This document shows positions 9,081 to 18,156 of a stretch of 64,000 bases of DNA, one piece after another. Under the pieces are notes generated by a model. That model made no database searches, had not been told where the DNA came from, and saw only the letters and a program-made list of their open reading frames with translations. The translations under genes were made by a program, and so were the position numbers. Within the stretch, counting starts at the first letter, position 1. Every line of letters begins with the position of its first letter. Origin of the DNA: Brochothrix thermosphacta DSM 20171 = FSL F6-1036 (GTDB lineage: Bacteria; Bacillota; Bacilli; Lactobacillales; Listeriaceae); NCBI RefSeq assembly GCF_036884295.1, contig NZ_CP145608.1, forward strand, positions 2,500,038 to 2,564,037, in the 5' to 3' direction.

Positions 9081-9144
9081 GCTATCAGCTCTTAAGACAT
9101 ATACTGTTAGCAAGGCTTTTTACGGACAAATATCTGACAAATAT

Positions 9145-9200
9145 TCAAAAAAACACCCTATCTAAAGATATAGCAAATTGCTAATCCTAATATAGGGTGG
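9145..9200 (-). terminator. Terminator after mtlD
   Basis: CACCCTAT and ATAGGGTG close a long stem around 9153-9199, followed on the minus strand by seven T's. Confidence 0.75.
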
Positions 9201-9209
9201 AATGTTATT

Positions 9210-10337
9210 TTAGTAGAAAGATACGACTTCTTTGTACAATGCATCTGTTTGTGTTAATCCACAGACCGTTGTCAATACATAATCTAAACCTTCTTCTTTC
9301 AACATCTTTTGTAGTTTAACAGCTTCATCATCAGATGCGTCATCAAATTTCAAGGCTGCGACAATTGCCTTCGCTAAATTTTCATGAGGAAGCCCCAATT
9401 TACCGGCCTCTACCGCAGGACGCACAAGACGATCTGCAGCACCCAATTTACGCAATGGAGAGCGTCCTACACGATCAACACCATCTGCCAAAAGTGGGTT
9501 TTCGAAACGATGGATAATTTTTTTGATATAAGCGGCATGTTCTGTCGCATCAAGACCATAACGTTTAATTAAATAACCACCCGTTTCACCTAAGGTTGCT
9601 TCCACTTGTTCATAAATTGCTTTGTCTTCTAATGTTTGATCAATTGTCGCATAACCTTTAGCATAACCGAGGTAAGCTGTTACCGCATGTCCTGTATTAA
9701 CAGTGAATAATTTACGTTCAATAAAAGGCGCTAGGTCAGGAACAACTGTCATTCCAGTAATTTCTGGCAACGCTGTTTTACTTTCAACTACCCATTCATA
9801 ATAAGCTTCTACCATTACATCTAAGCCTAAACCTTCGGGTTGCGCTGGCACAATACGATCGACCGCTGAATTACAGAAATGAACATGTTCTTTAATTTTC
9901 ACTTTCGTTTCAGCATCGACCGCTGCTAAAATAGCATCTCGTAAAATATCTGTTGCTGAAATTTGGTTTTCACAGGCAATTACATACAAAGGTTCTCTAG
10001 AATGTTGTACACGTTTTGTGATTGCTTTTGCAATAGCAGGTGCGATTAATGGTAAAATACCTGCACCAATCGCTGTTGTTAAAAACGTCGCTTCGCCAAT
10101 CAAGTCTTCTACTTCCGTGATTTGTGAGCCACTATTTAAGCCAGCCACTGGTTTAATAAGGCTTTCTTGCGGCGTTGGCTCTGCTGTAACAACTTTGTAT
10201 TGTTTTTGTGTGTTTAATTGATCAATAACGGTTTGATTTAAATCGGCAAAGGTCACTTCATAACTTGCTTCATTTAGCAATGCGCCAATGAATCCACGCC
10301 CAATATTTCCTGCTCCAAAATGAATTGCTTTTTTCAT
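9210..10337 (-). CDS. mtlD: Mannitol-1-phosphate 5-dehydrogenase
   Basis: 375 residues, typical for MtlD. The Rossmann motif is HFGAGNIGRGFIG at the N-terminus; later come HFCNSAVDRIVP and the catalytic-domain segment KLFTVNTGHAVTAYLGY. It oxidises mannitol-1-phosphate, made by MtlA, to fructose-6-phosphate with NAD. Its ATG overlaps the mtlR stop as ATGA, so the two are translationally coupled; AAAGGA lies upstream. Last gene of the mtlA-mtlR-mtlD operon. Confidence 0.97.
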   Translation of the reverse strand: MKKAIHFGAGNIGRGFIGALLNEASYEVTFADLNQTVIDQLNTQKQYKVVTAEPTPQESLIKPVAGLNSGSQITEVEDLIGEATFLTTAIGAGILPLIAPAIAKAITKRVQHSREPLYVIACENQISATDILRDAILAAVDAETKVKIKEHVHFCNSAVDRIVPAQPEGLGLDVMVEAYYEWVVESKTALPEITGMTVVPDLAPFIERKLFTVNTGHAVTAYLGYAKGYATIDQTLEDKAIYEQVEATLGETGGYLIKRYGLDATEHAAYIKKIIHRFENPLLADGVDRVGRSPLRKLGAADRLVRPAVEAGKLGLPHENLAKAIVAALKFDDASDDEAVKLQKMLKEEGLDYVLTTVCGLTQTDALYKEVVSFY

Positions 10338-12415
10338 GATTTATCATTCCTTTGTGTTTTATTTATAATATATTTTTGCAGTGCCTGTTCTAATTGTTTA
10401 CGAATCAAAACTTCTTGCCCTGATGAAAAAACGGCAATATGTTTAGGACTCTCAATAATCAAGGCACTGATCATACTAACAATTTCAAGTTCTGACTGGC
10501 TAAGATTTTCAGGTGCCAGCATTAAAATAAAGTTATTCACCGGCCATTCACGTGCATCCATCCCTTTAAGATGATAAGGCTGTTGCGTTTGAACAATTGC
10601 AAATGATAGCTCAGAGATTTGTTCGTGTCGACAGTGATACAATGCCATATTAGTATCTGGTATCGCTAGTCCACCTTGCTTTTCTCGCCAGATAAGCTGT
10701 TCAAAAATATGATCTACGGCGCCCGTTTTTTTCATTTTCACATTCGCTTGTACCATGCGATAGAGTATCTTTTCATAAGATACACCACTTGTATCAAACG
10801 TCACTTTTAAATCATCTAACAAACTATGAACAGCCGCAAGCGTCTTGTCTAATTCACCAATAAATGTTGAAAAATCTTCTGTCAACGGCACGGGTTGTTC
10901 TTCAACCACGCGAGTTGATGATAGGTATTTTTTTTGTTCCATTATGACTGGTAAATGCTCTTTAATGTAGCGACGCACAGAACGTACATCTTCAATTGAG
11001 AGCAACGGGTTAACTAACAAATAATCTTTCGGTGGATGCTGTAACCGCACTGTCGATAAAACAATATCGTAGTCATTCCAATCCAATTTTTGCATATCTG
11101 TCATCGAAGCAATGGCGTGTTGCGTTAGCTCAGGCACTTCTTTTTTCAACCGTGTGGCTAACATTTTAGAGGCCCCAATACCTGTCGGACAGATAATCAA
11201 TGTCGCAATATCGATTTGTTCTTTTTTCATTTCTAACGCTGAACCAAAATGAAGTACAATATAAGCCATCTCATCAATTGCTAATGCATGGCCATTTAAT
11301 TCTTCTTGTATCGCTTTTTCAATAGCCATAAATAACAATGGATACTGGCGACGAATATCTGCTGATAAAGGATTGTATACAGTGATATTATTTTGAAACC
11401 TAAAAATTGCTGATGGCATATGGGCTAATAAACCTTGAAAAAGTGAAAAGTCATCCGTTAAATCAACATTCAGTTGATCAGAAACACTATTAATTAGCTG
11501 GTGCACTAAACGATTAATCAACAAACTATCATAACCGCCCATTGTTTCATTGAGTTGTACGGCACTCTGCCATAAAACAGCAACTTCATATTCTTCTACA
11601 TGTGAGAGCGGTACATCCGACTGTTTTTTAAAATTGTGCGCAAATTTATAGGCATCATCCGTTAAACGCATAGACGGTTCGTGTGCTTCTAAAACGAAGC
11701 CACTCTCAATACGATGTAATGTAATCGCAAGTTGAATCAAAAAACGCATATAGGAGTTCATTGCCATTTGGTAGTGGGTATCCGCAATATATTTTTTTTC
11801 AAAACAGTTAATGTGCTTAATTGTATCGATAGGGATATAAGCAAACCAATCAACCGATTCTGTTTTTTCCTGCTCTAGTTCCAATAACAAATCAACTAAT
11901 TGTTCATCAAAGTGTTGTAAAAGATAGTTCGCTAATGCTTGTCGCTTATTTTTCTCTAAACCGACTAATTGAATACCGCTACCTCGATAACGTTCCACAC
12001 TTACTTGTAAGGGTGTTAACCATTCAGATAAAACATCCAAATAACTACTAGCCGTTTGCACAGATACGCCGACATCCGTAGCTAAACTACTTAATTTGTA
12101 AGGTTCTTGTTGATGCGCAAGTATTTTTAACAACAACCAGTTTTTTTCTTCGGGTGTTTGGTCTAACGCTTCAGCTTGATGTAGCTCTTGTGCTAATTTA
12201 AACATATTAGCATTCGTTCCAGCAATTTGAAATTCTTGTTCCGTCTTACTCAAGGAAAGATGAAAAGTAGCTAACGTATGAGACACATTTTTTAAATCTC
12301 GCTGTACAGTTCGACGGCTCACTTTTAGCTGCGAACTAAAATAGTCCAACGTATTGCCTGATTTGTTTTTTAATAGGGTCTCTAAGATAACTTTTTCACG
12401 CGTCGTTAAAAACAC
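10334..12415 (-). CDS. mtlR: Mannitol operon activator, PRD/PTS-domain (BglG/MtlR type)
   Basis: 693 residues in the MtlR order. There are N-terminal helix-turn-helix domains (SRRTVQRDL near residue 33; a second near 110), two PTS regulation domains (about 190-400), an EIIB-Gat-like domain (IICPTGIGASKMLATRL near 415) and an EIIA-like domain (about 550-690). In the family HPr and EII phosphorylation of these domains sets activity, so the protein activates the operon when mannitol is being taken up. The start is GTG 12415 after AGGAGG. It lies between transporter and dehydrogenase genes, unlike B. subtilis, where mtlR is separate. Confidence 0.93.
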   Translation of the reverse strand: MFLTTREKVILETLLKNKSGNTLDYFSSQLKVSRRTVQRDLKNVSHTLATFHLSLSKTEQEFQIAGTNANMFKLAQELHQAEALDQTPEEKNWLLLKILAHQQEPYKLSSLATDVGVSVQTASSYLDVLSEWLTPLQVSVERYRGSGIQLVGLEKNKRQALANYLLQHFDEQLVDLLLELEQEKTESVDWFAYIPIDTIKHINCFEKKYIADTHYQMAMNSYMRFLIQLAITLHRIESGFVLEAHEPSMRLTDDAYKFAHNFKKQSDVPLSHVEEYEVAVLWQSAVQLNETMGGYDSLLINRLVHQLINSVSDQLNVDLTDDFSLFQGLLAHMPSAIFRFQNNITVYNPLSADIRRQYPLLFMAIEKAIQEELNGHALAIDEMAYIVLHFGSALEMKKEQIDIATLIICPTGIGASKMLATRLKKEVPELTQHAIASMTDMQKLDWNDYDIVLSTVRLQHPPKDYLLVNPLLSIEDVRSVRRYIKEHLPVIMEQKKYLSSTRVVEEQPVPLTEDFSTFIGELDKTLAAVHSLLDDLKVTFDTSGVSYEKILYRMVQANVKMKKTGAVDHIFEQLIWREKQGGLAIPDTNMALYHCRHEQISELSFAIVQTQQPYHLKGMDAREWPVNNFILMLAPENLSQSELEIVSMISALIIESPKHIAVFSSGQEVLIRKQLEQALQKYIINKTQRNDKS

Positions 12416-12494
12416 TGGACGTCCTCCTCTGTTTTCTGTCGGTAAAGTATATCATCTAGCAGCAACCACTGTCATTTTTACGAATCCGAGTCAT

Positions 12495-12521
12495 AGCACC
12501 TTCCGTTAATCGGAAGATGCT
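12495..12521 (-). other. Intercistronic hairpin between mtlA and mtlR
   Basis: AGCACCTTCCG pairs with CGGAAGATGCT over 11 positions with one mismatch. No T run follows on the minus strand, so it is more likely an mRNA-stability or processing element lowering mtlR relative to mtlA than a full terminator. Confidence 0.45.
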
Positions 12522-12544
12522 TGCTCGACAAAGTCTTTTATTTG

Positions 12545-14446
12545 TTATTTCGCTTTTGTAAGATGATCAACGAGTGTTTCTTTATCCGTTGCAATCACCA
12601 TTGCATCCACTTCCGACATATCTGCACACGTCTCAGCAATCATTGATAGTATTTCAAGATGATCGTTGTTTGCACCTGCGATTGCGAAGATTAATTTCAC
12701 TTGGTTTCCATTAAAATCAACACCTTCTGGTACTTGAACAATAATGACACCTGATTTCTTCACAGCTTGTTTAGCCGCTTCAGTACCGTGTGGAATTGCT
12801 ACTTCATTTCCCATATAAGTTGATAAGTCATTATCGCGAGTAATCATCGCTTCTACATAATCAGTTGCGACATATCCTTTTTCTACCAACTTTTCACCAG
12901 CAAATCGAATCGCTTCACCTTTGTTAGCAAAAGCTTTATTGAGATACACGTTTTCAGTGTTCAAAATTGCAAGATTTGCTGCACTTGAATTAACTGGTGT
13001 TGCTTCTTCTACCGCTTCACTTTCAGTATGTGTTGCTGTTAAACGTTCAATTAAATTATCATACTCTGGGCTATCTAAGAAATTATCCACAGAGATATGA
13101 AGTGCATTTGCCCGCTTATCTTTTGCACGTGGTGTTAATTCACGTTGTGTGATAATAATTTGAGCATCCGATGGCAATTGCGAAATCGCCGTGTTTGTTA
13201 CTGTGATATCTAATTTTGCTTGTTTTACTTTTTTACGTAATAATGAGGCACCCATTGCGCTTGAACCCATACCGGCATCACAAGCAAATACGATTTTATT
13301 AACTGCCTTCAAATCTGTCGTTGAACTCGTATCCGTAAAATGACCTGCAACGCTACTTTCTTTACCTTTCATTGCATTCATTTTAGCTGTTGCATCTTCA
13401 ATTGATTCATCTGATTTTTTACTAAAGCGTAAAATCAGTGCTGCGACAGCAAAAGAAACCACTGTTGCTACTATAACTCCAGCAAGGTTTGCACCGTAAT
13501 TAGCAAAACCTTTTGGTGTTGCTGCTAGTACCGCCAAAATACTACCTGGTGATGCAGGCCCAATTAAACCTCCATTAAATAGTGTTAAAGTGAACACACC
13601 ACTCATACCACCTGCGATTGCTGCAATGAGCAATGCGGGTTTCATTAAGATATATGGGAAATAGATTTCATGAATACCACCAACAAATTGGATAATTGCT
13701 GCACCTGGAGCTGTACGCTTAGCTGCACCTGTTCCAAATAAGCTAAGTGCTAACAAAATACCAAAACCTGGTCCTGGGTTTGCTTCAAGTAAGAACAACA
13801 CCGACTTACCTGATTCTGCAGCTTGTTGTACACCTAAAGGTGTTAAGATACCTTGATTGATTGCGTTATTTAAAAATAGCACTTTACCTGGCTCAATAAA
13901 GATTGAAGCTAGTGGTAATAAGTTGGCATTAACAATCCAATCAACTGCGCTTGCTAATGTGTTATTAAGTGCTGCCATTACTGGGCCTACACCTTTCAAA
14001 CCAATAACAGCTAAAATACCACCAAGGATACCTGCTGAGAAGTTGTTCACTAACATTTCAAGACCTGATTTGATTTTCCCTTCAATCAGAGCATCAAATT
14101 TTTTCATTAAGTAACCTGCAAGAGGTCCCATGATCATTGCACCTAAGAACATCGGCACATCTGATCCAACGATAACACCCATCGTTGCAATTGCACCAAC
14201 AACTCCACCACGATGACCGTGGACGATTTTACCACCAGAAAAACCAATTAATAACGGAAGTAAATAGTTGACCATTGGCCCAACCAACTCAGCTATTGCT
14301 TTGTTTGGCCACCAACCATCTGGTATAAATAATGCTGTAATTAATCCCCAAGCAATGAATGCCCCTATATTAGGTAGAACCATTGAGCTTAAAAAGTTAC
14401 CGAACTTTTGAATCCCTTGTCTACCACTTGCTTTTTCTTTTGCCAT
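12545..14446 (-). CDS. mtlA: Mannitol-specific PTS enzyme IICBA (fused)
   Basis: 633 residues combining three PTS domains. Residues 1 to about 340 are the membrane IIC domain with the family GGIHEIYFPY motif. IIB carries its phospho-cysteine at about 389 (ACDAGMGSSAMGAS). IIA runs from about 495, with its phospho-histidine near 553 (IPHGTE). It imports mannitol as mannitol-1-phosphate. The full IICBA fusion is the E. coli form; B. subtilis has a separate MtlF IIA protein, and none is seen here. ATG 14446 follows AGAGGG. It is the first gene of the operon and is preceded by a CcpA site and an MtlR-like palindrome. Confidence 0.96.
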   Translation of the reverse strand: MAKEKASGRQGIQKFGNFLSSMVLPNIGAFIAWGLITALFIPDGWWPNKAIAELVGPMVNYLLPLLIGFSGGKIVHGHRGGVVGAIATMGVIVGSDVPMFLGAMIMGPLAGYLMKKFDALIEGKIKSGLEMLVNNFSAGILGGILAVIGLKGVGPVMAALNNTLASAVDWIVNANLLPLASIFIEPGKVLFLNNAINQGILTPLGVQQAAESGKSVLFLLEANPGPGFGILLALSLFGTGAAKRTAPGAAIIQFVGGIHEIYFPYILMKPALLIAAIAGGMSGVFTLTLFNGGLIGPASPGSILAVLAATPKGFANYGANLAGVIVATVVSFAVAALILRFSKKSDESIEDATAKMNAMKGKESSVAGHFTDTSSTTDLKAVNKIVFACDAGMGSSAMGASLLRKKVKQAKLDITVTNTAISQLPSDAQIIITQRELTPRAKDKRANALHISVDNFLDSPEYDNLIERLTATHTESEAVEEATPVNSSAANLAILNTENVYLNKAFANKGEAIRFAGEKLVEKGYVATDYVEAMITRDNDLSTYMGNEVAIPHGTEAAKQAVKKSGVIIVQVPEGVDFNGNQVKLIFAIAGANNDHLEILSMIAETCADMSEVDAMVIATDKETLVDHLTKAK

Positions 14447-14475
14447 TGTTCATCCCTCTTCCCTTTTAAACGATT

Positions 14476-14489
14476 TGATATCGCTTTCA
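14476..14489 (-). promoter_or_regulatory. cre site (CcpA) in the mtlA leader
   Basis: TGATATCGCTTTCA matches the cre consensus TGWAANCGNTNWCA at all but one position. It starts 8 bp downstream of the -10 box, a position suited to roadblock repression by CcpA. Confidence 0.65.
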
Positions 14490-14496
14490 TAGTTCA

Positions 14497-14525
14497 ATCT
14501 TATAACGAGACGTCTAGACATTCAA
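14497..14525 (-). promoter_or_regulatory. mtlA promoter
   Basis: TTGAAT (14520-14525), 17-bp spacer, TAAGAT (14497-14502) on the minus strand. Confidence 0.5.
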
Positions 14526-14538
14526 TCTATTGTAAGAC

Positions 14539-14570
14539 CAAGTTTGTCACAACAAGTTGTGACAAACTTG
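14539..14570. promoter_or_regulatory. Long palindrome upstream of mtlA, probable MtlR operator
   Basis: A perfect 15-bp inverted repeat (half GTTGTGACAAACTTG) with a 2-nt centre. It lies about 15 bp upstream of the -35, as expected for an activator, and contains the TTGTCACAA/TTGTGACAA core I associate with Firmicute MtlR sites. Confidence 0.6.
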
Positions 14571-14578
14571 TGATTCCA

Positions 14579-14611
14579 TAAAAAAGACGCCTTCTATAGC
14601 AGAAGACGCCT
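14579..14611 (-). terminator. Terminator after the MFS gene
   Basis: An 11-bp stem (14585-14595 with 14601-14611, two mismatches) followed on the minus strand by six T's. Confidence 0.6.
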
Positions 14612-14699
14612 CAGCACACAGAAATAATAATATTAAATTGTTTCAGTCTAACAGCTGAGTATCGTTATCATCTCGATACTCTGTCGTTAGTCATCAGAA

Positions 14700-16187
14700 T
14701 TATTCTTGCTCGCCATCCTTAGCATTTCCCATCATAAAGATGGCAATCGCAGCGATTGCGATTGGAATCAACGCAACAAAAAACATTGTTGACACACTTG
14801 AGGCCATAGCATCAATCACTTTATTTAAAACTTCAGTTGGTATTTTAGCACGCGCAGATGATTCAAACAGCTGCTGTGTATTACCAAACTGAGCTAAGTC
14901 TACTTTGGCTCCCACAAATTTATCACTTAATTTAGTGTTAAATACATTTGATTGTAACGTGCCAAACATCGCAATACCTAATGTCATACCGAACGAACGG
15001 ATAAATGAATTAGTTGATGTGGCAGTCCCTCGAAAACGTGGTTCCAATTGGTGCATCGATGCTGTTGGTAAAATTGAGAAGGAGAAACCTACGCCAATTC
15101 CTGTCAGTGCCATATAAACCGCTAAAAGGATGCGAGACGTGTCAGCTGAAATGGTTGATAACAACGCCATCCCAATAAAAAACACGACAACAGAGATACT
15201 CATCAAGTGACGGAATTTCACACGTGTTAAAAAGATTCCGCCTGTCGCACTACCTACAACAGATCCAATCATCATTGGCATTAAAATAAACCCTGCATTC
15301 GTTGCACTCCCGCCATACACGGCTTGCACGAAGATTGGGATATAAACCGTCAGAATAATAAATGTTGCCCCATATAATAATGCGGCGATTTGTGCTGTTA
15401 AAAACAGGCGACGCTTAAACAAGCCAAATGGTAAAATCGGATCCACAGCACGTTTCTCCGCCATTACAAACAGCCCAGAAAAGAGTACAAATATCACTGC
15501 GAGAGCGATAATTTCGGCTGAATCCCACGCAAAGGTGTTACCGCCTAACTCTAAGCCAAACATTAAACTAACGACTGCAACCACTAACGTTGCCGCTCCT
15601 AACCAATCAACGACTTGTTTTTGTGGTGCATTGTTTTCTTTATAGAAGAGCATAATTAGTGCAATGACCACGATACCAATTGGCACATTCACATAAAACA
15701 CCCAATGCCAGCTGAAATTATCGGTAATATAAGCACCTAACATCGGCCCCATTACACTTGATAAACCAAAAACTGCACCTAACATCCCAGTCATCTTGCC
15801 GCGTTGTTGCGGTGGGAAAATATCATAAACGATTGTAAAAGCAATCGGCATTAAAGCCCCACCACCTATACCTTGAATCGCACGGAAAATACTAAGTTGA
15901 ATCATGCTATCTGCTAGTCCACACAAAGCTGATCCAATCAGGAAGACGACTATCCCAAAAATGAAGAAACGTTTACGTCCATACATGTCGGATAACTTAC
16001 CAAAGACTGGCATCCCAGCCATCATCGTTACCATATAAGCAGCTGTTACCCATACAAAGTGGTCAAGTCCACCTAAATCGGAGACAATCGTCCCCATCGC
16101 AGTCGCTACAATTGTATTGTCCATCGCTGCCATGAGAATCCCTAGTAGCAATCCTACAACGACAAATTTTATTTTTTTATCAGTCAT
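14700..16187 (-). CDS. MFS drug exporter, DHA2 (EmrB/QacA) family
   Basis: 495 residues with about 14 hydrophobic segments, the DHA2 layout. MFS signatures seen are MAAMDNTIVATAMGTI in helix 1, GKLSDMYGRKRFF in the helix 2-3 loop (motif A) and GGGALMPIAFTIVYDIFPPQQRGKMTG in helices 4-5. It is a proton-driven efflux pump of unknown substrate. ATG 16187 is chosen: GAGGTG lies 6 nt upstream and overlaps the alternative GTG at 16196. The gene has its own terminator; no linked regulator is seen. Confidence 0.9.
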   Translation of the reverse strand: MTDKKIKFVVVGLLLGILMAAMDNTIVATAMGTIVSDLGGLDHFVWVTAAYMVTMMAGMPVFGKLSDMYGRKRFFIFGIVVFLIGSALCGLADSMIQLSIFRAIQGIGGGALMPIAFTIVYDIFPPQQRGKMTGMLGAVFGLSSVMGPMLGAYITDNFSWHWVFYVNVPIGIVVIALIMLFYKENNAPQKQVVDWLGAATLVVAVVSLMFGLELGGNTFAWDSAEIIALAVIFVLFSGLFVMAEKRAVDPILPFGLFKRRLFLTAQIAALLYGATFIILTVYIPIFVQAVYGGSATNAGFILMPMMIGSVVGSATGGIFLTRVKFRHLMSISVVVFFIGMALLSTISADTSRILLAVYMALTGIGVGFSFSILPTASMHQLEPRFRGTATSTNSFIRSFGMTLGIAMFGTLQSNVFNTKLSDKFVGAKVDLAQFGNTQQLFESSARAKIPTEVLNKVIDAMASSVSTMFFVALIPIAIAAIAIFMMGNAKDGEQE

Positions 16188-16249
16188 TCTTTTCACCTCA
16201 AGTTAATTTTACTCTTTATAAATCCTATATTGTATCATATTTTTCACGA

Positions 16250-16275
16250 TAAAAAAGCCTGACACGCGTCAGGCT
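16250..16275 (-). terminator. Terminator of the gdpP-rplI-dnaB operon
   Basis: AGCCTGAC at 16256-16263 pairs with GTCAGGCT at 16268-16275; six T's follow on the minus strand. Confidence 0.85.
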
Positions 16276-16310
16276 CTATCTTGCATAAGATTAAAAGCTA
16301 GAAGTACTAT

Positions 16311-17675
16311 TTAAGCCCCCATCGGAGGTGGCATATCATCACGTACAACAAGGTCAACGAACTTGTTATACTCCTTCACAAAGGCAAGTTGCACAGTCCC
16401 GACAGGACCATTACGTTGCTTTGCAATAATAATTTCAATCGTACCATTATCTTCATCTGCTGCTTCACGATCGTAATAATCTTCACGATACAAGAAAGCA
16501 ACAATATCAGCATCTTGCTCAATCGAACCCGATTCACGAATATCAGACATCATTGGTCGTTTATCTTGACGTTGTTCAACACCACGTGACAACTGAGATA
16601 AGGCAATAACAGGCACTTCAAGTTCACGCGCCAACTGTTTCAAGGTACGTGAGATTTCTGAAACTTCTTGCTGACGGTTTTCACCCCCACCAATACCGCT
16701 CCCTTGAATTAATTGTAAATAATCAATCACAATCATACCTAAACCATGTTCTTGTTTTAGACGACGACATTTTGATCGAATCTCGTTCACACGAATACCT
16801 GGTGAATCATCAATGAAAATATTAGTGCTTGATAACGTACTAATTGCTAATGCCAACTTGCGCCATTCTTCATCATTTAGTTTACCCGTACGCATATTTT
16901 GTGCATCAATATTGCCCTCAGCACAAAGCATACGGTTAATTAATTGACTCGCGCCCATTTCCAAACTGAAGATAGCGACAGTTTCATTCGTCTTAATAGC
17001 TGTATTTTGTGCTATGTTTAAAGCAAAAGCCGTTTTACCTACAGAGGGTCGAGCAGCAACAATAATTAAATCATTCCGTTGAAAACCAGCAGTCATCCGA
17101 TCCAACTCTTTAAAGCCTGTCGGTAGCCCTGTAATATCTCCTTCACGATTACTCAGCAATTCGATATTATCATACGCTTCAGAAAGCACATCGGTAATAT
17201 TTTTAAATTGACCCACATTCTTACGTTGCGCAACTTCTAAAATACGACGTTCGGCATCATCCACAAGCGCCTCGACGGTCTCTTCATTAGCAAAACCACT
17301 TGTAGCAATTTGCGTGGCAGTGTTTATCAAACGTCTTAACAATGCTTTTTCTTCGACGATTTCAATATAATAACCAACGTTAGCTGCCGTCGGTACCGAT
17401 ACTGCTAAATCTGTTAAGTACGAAATACCACCAATATCCTCAATTAAGCCTTGCGATGTTAAAGTCTCCGAAACGGTGACAACATCCAGCGCTTTACCTT
17501 GCTCATTCATAATCACCATTGCTCGGAAAATATGTTGATGCGCCTGACGATAAAAGTCCTCGGGTTGCAAGACTTCTGCGGCTGTAATCAAAGCATTAGG
17601 TTCTATAAATATCGCACCAATAATCGCTTGTTCGGCTTCATTATTTTGAGGCGGTGTACGATCGATGTTATCCAT
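16311..17675 (-). CDS. dnaB: Replicative DNA helicase
   Basis: 454 residues (called DnaC in B. subtilis and Listeria). The N-terminal DnaG-interaction domain starts PPQNNEAEQAIIGAIF. The RecA-like C-terminal domain has Walker A ARPSVGKT at about 208-215 and Walker B MIVIDYLQLI, then SRTLKQLARELEVPVIALSQLSRGVEQR. It unwinds DNA at the replication fork as a hexamer. ATG 17675 has AAGGAG. It is the third gene of gdpP-rplI-dnaB, the same order as Listeria. Confidence 0.98.
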   Translation of the reverse strand: MDNIDRTPPQNNEAEQAIIGAIFIEPNALITAAEVLQPEDFYRQAHQHIFRAMVIMNEQGKALDVVTVSETLTSQGLIEDIGGISYLTDLAVSVPTAANVGYYIEIVEEKALLRRLINTATQIATSGFANEETVEALVDDAERRILEVAQRKNVGQFKNITDVLSEAYDNIELLSNREGDITGLPTGFKELDRMTAGFQRNDLIIVAARPSVGKTAFALNIAQNTAIKTNETVAIFSLEMGASQLINRMLCAEGNIDAQNMRTGKLNDEEWRKLALAISTLSSTNIFIDDSPGIRVNEIRSKCRRLKQEHGLGMIVIDYLQLIQGSGIGGGENRQQEVSEISRTLKQLARELEVPVIALSQLSRGVEQRQDKRPMMSDIRESGSIEQDADIVAFLYREDYYDREAADEDNGTIEIIIAKQRNGPVGTVQLAFVKEYNKFVDLVVRDDMPPPMGA

Positions 17676-17708
17676 CAGGCAACTCCTTCCATCGTTTACT
17701 TTTTGTTA

Positions 17709-18155
17709 CTATTTTTCTTCACTCACATGAACGTTAAAGACAGCCTCAACGTCATGATGTAATTTAATAGGGACTTTTGTTACGCCTAATGAACGGATTG
17801 GGTCCATTGTCATTTTACGTTTATCCACTTTAATGCCTGCTTGTTTTTCTAAACCTTGTACAACTTGCTTAGAAGATACTGAACCGAAAATACGACCATC
17901 CGCACCCACTTTAGCTTTTAATTCAACTGTTACTTTTTCTAATTCTGCTTTTAAAGCTTCAGCTTCAGCTAATTCTTCTGCTGCTAATTTATCTGCTTTT
18001 TTATTTTTAGCTTTTAATGTGCTAATACTTGTTGCGTTAGCTTCTTGAGCCAAACCTTGTTTGATCAGGAAGTTTTGTGCATAACCATCAGGCACTTCTT
18101 TAATTTCACCTTTTTTACCTTTACCTTTTACATCTTTTAATAGAATAACTTTCAT
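17709..18155 (-). CDS. rplI: 50S ribosomal protein L9
   Basis: 148 residues, the standard length when started at ATG 18155 ([17 protein letters not shown]), which is preceded by AGGGGA. The N-terminal 23S rRNA-binding domain includes [16 protein letters not shown]; a long central helix and the C-terminal domain with [12 protein letters not shown] follow. It starts 1 nt after the gdpP stop. Confidence 0.98.
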   Translation of the reverse strand: MKVILLKDVKGKGKKGEIKEVPDGYAQNFLIKQGLAQEANATSISTLKAKNKKADKLAAEELAEAEALKAELEKVTVELKAKVGADGRIFGSVSSKQVVQGLEKQAGIKVDKRKMTMDPIRSLGVTKVPIKLHHDVEAVFNVHVSEEK

Positions 18156-18156
18156 T

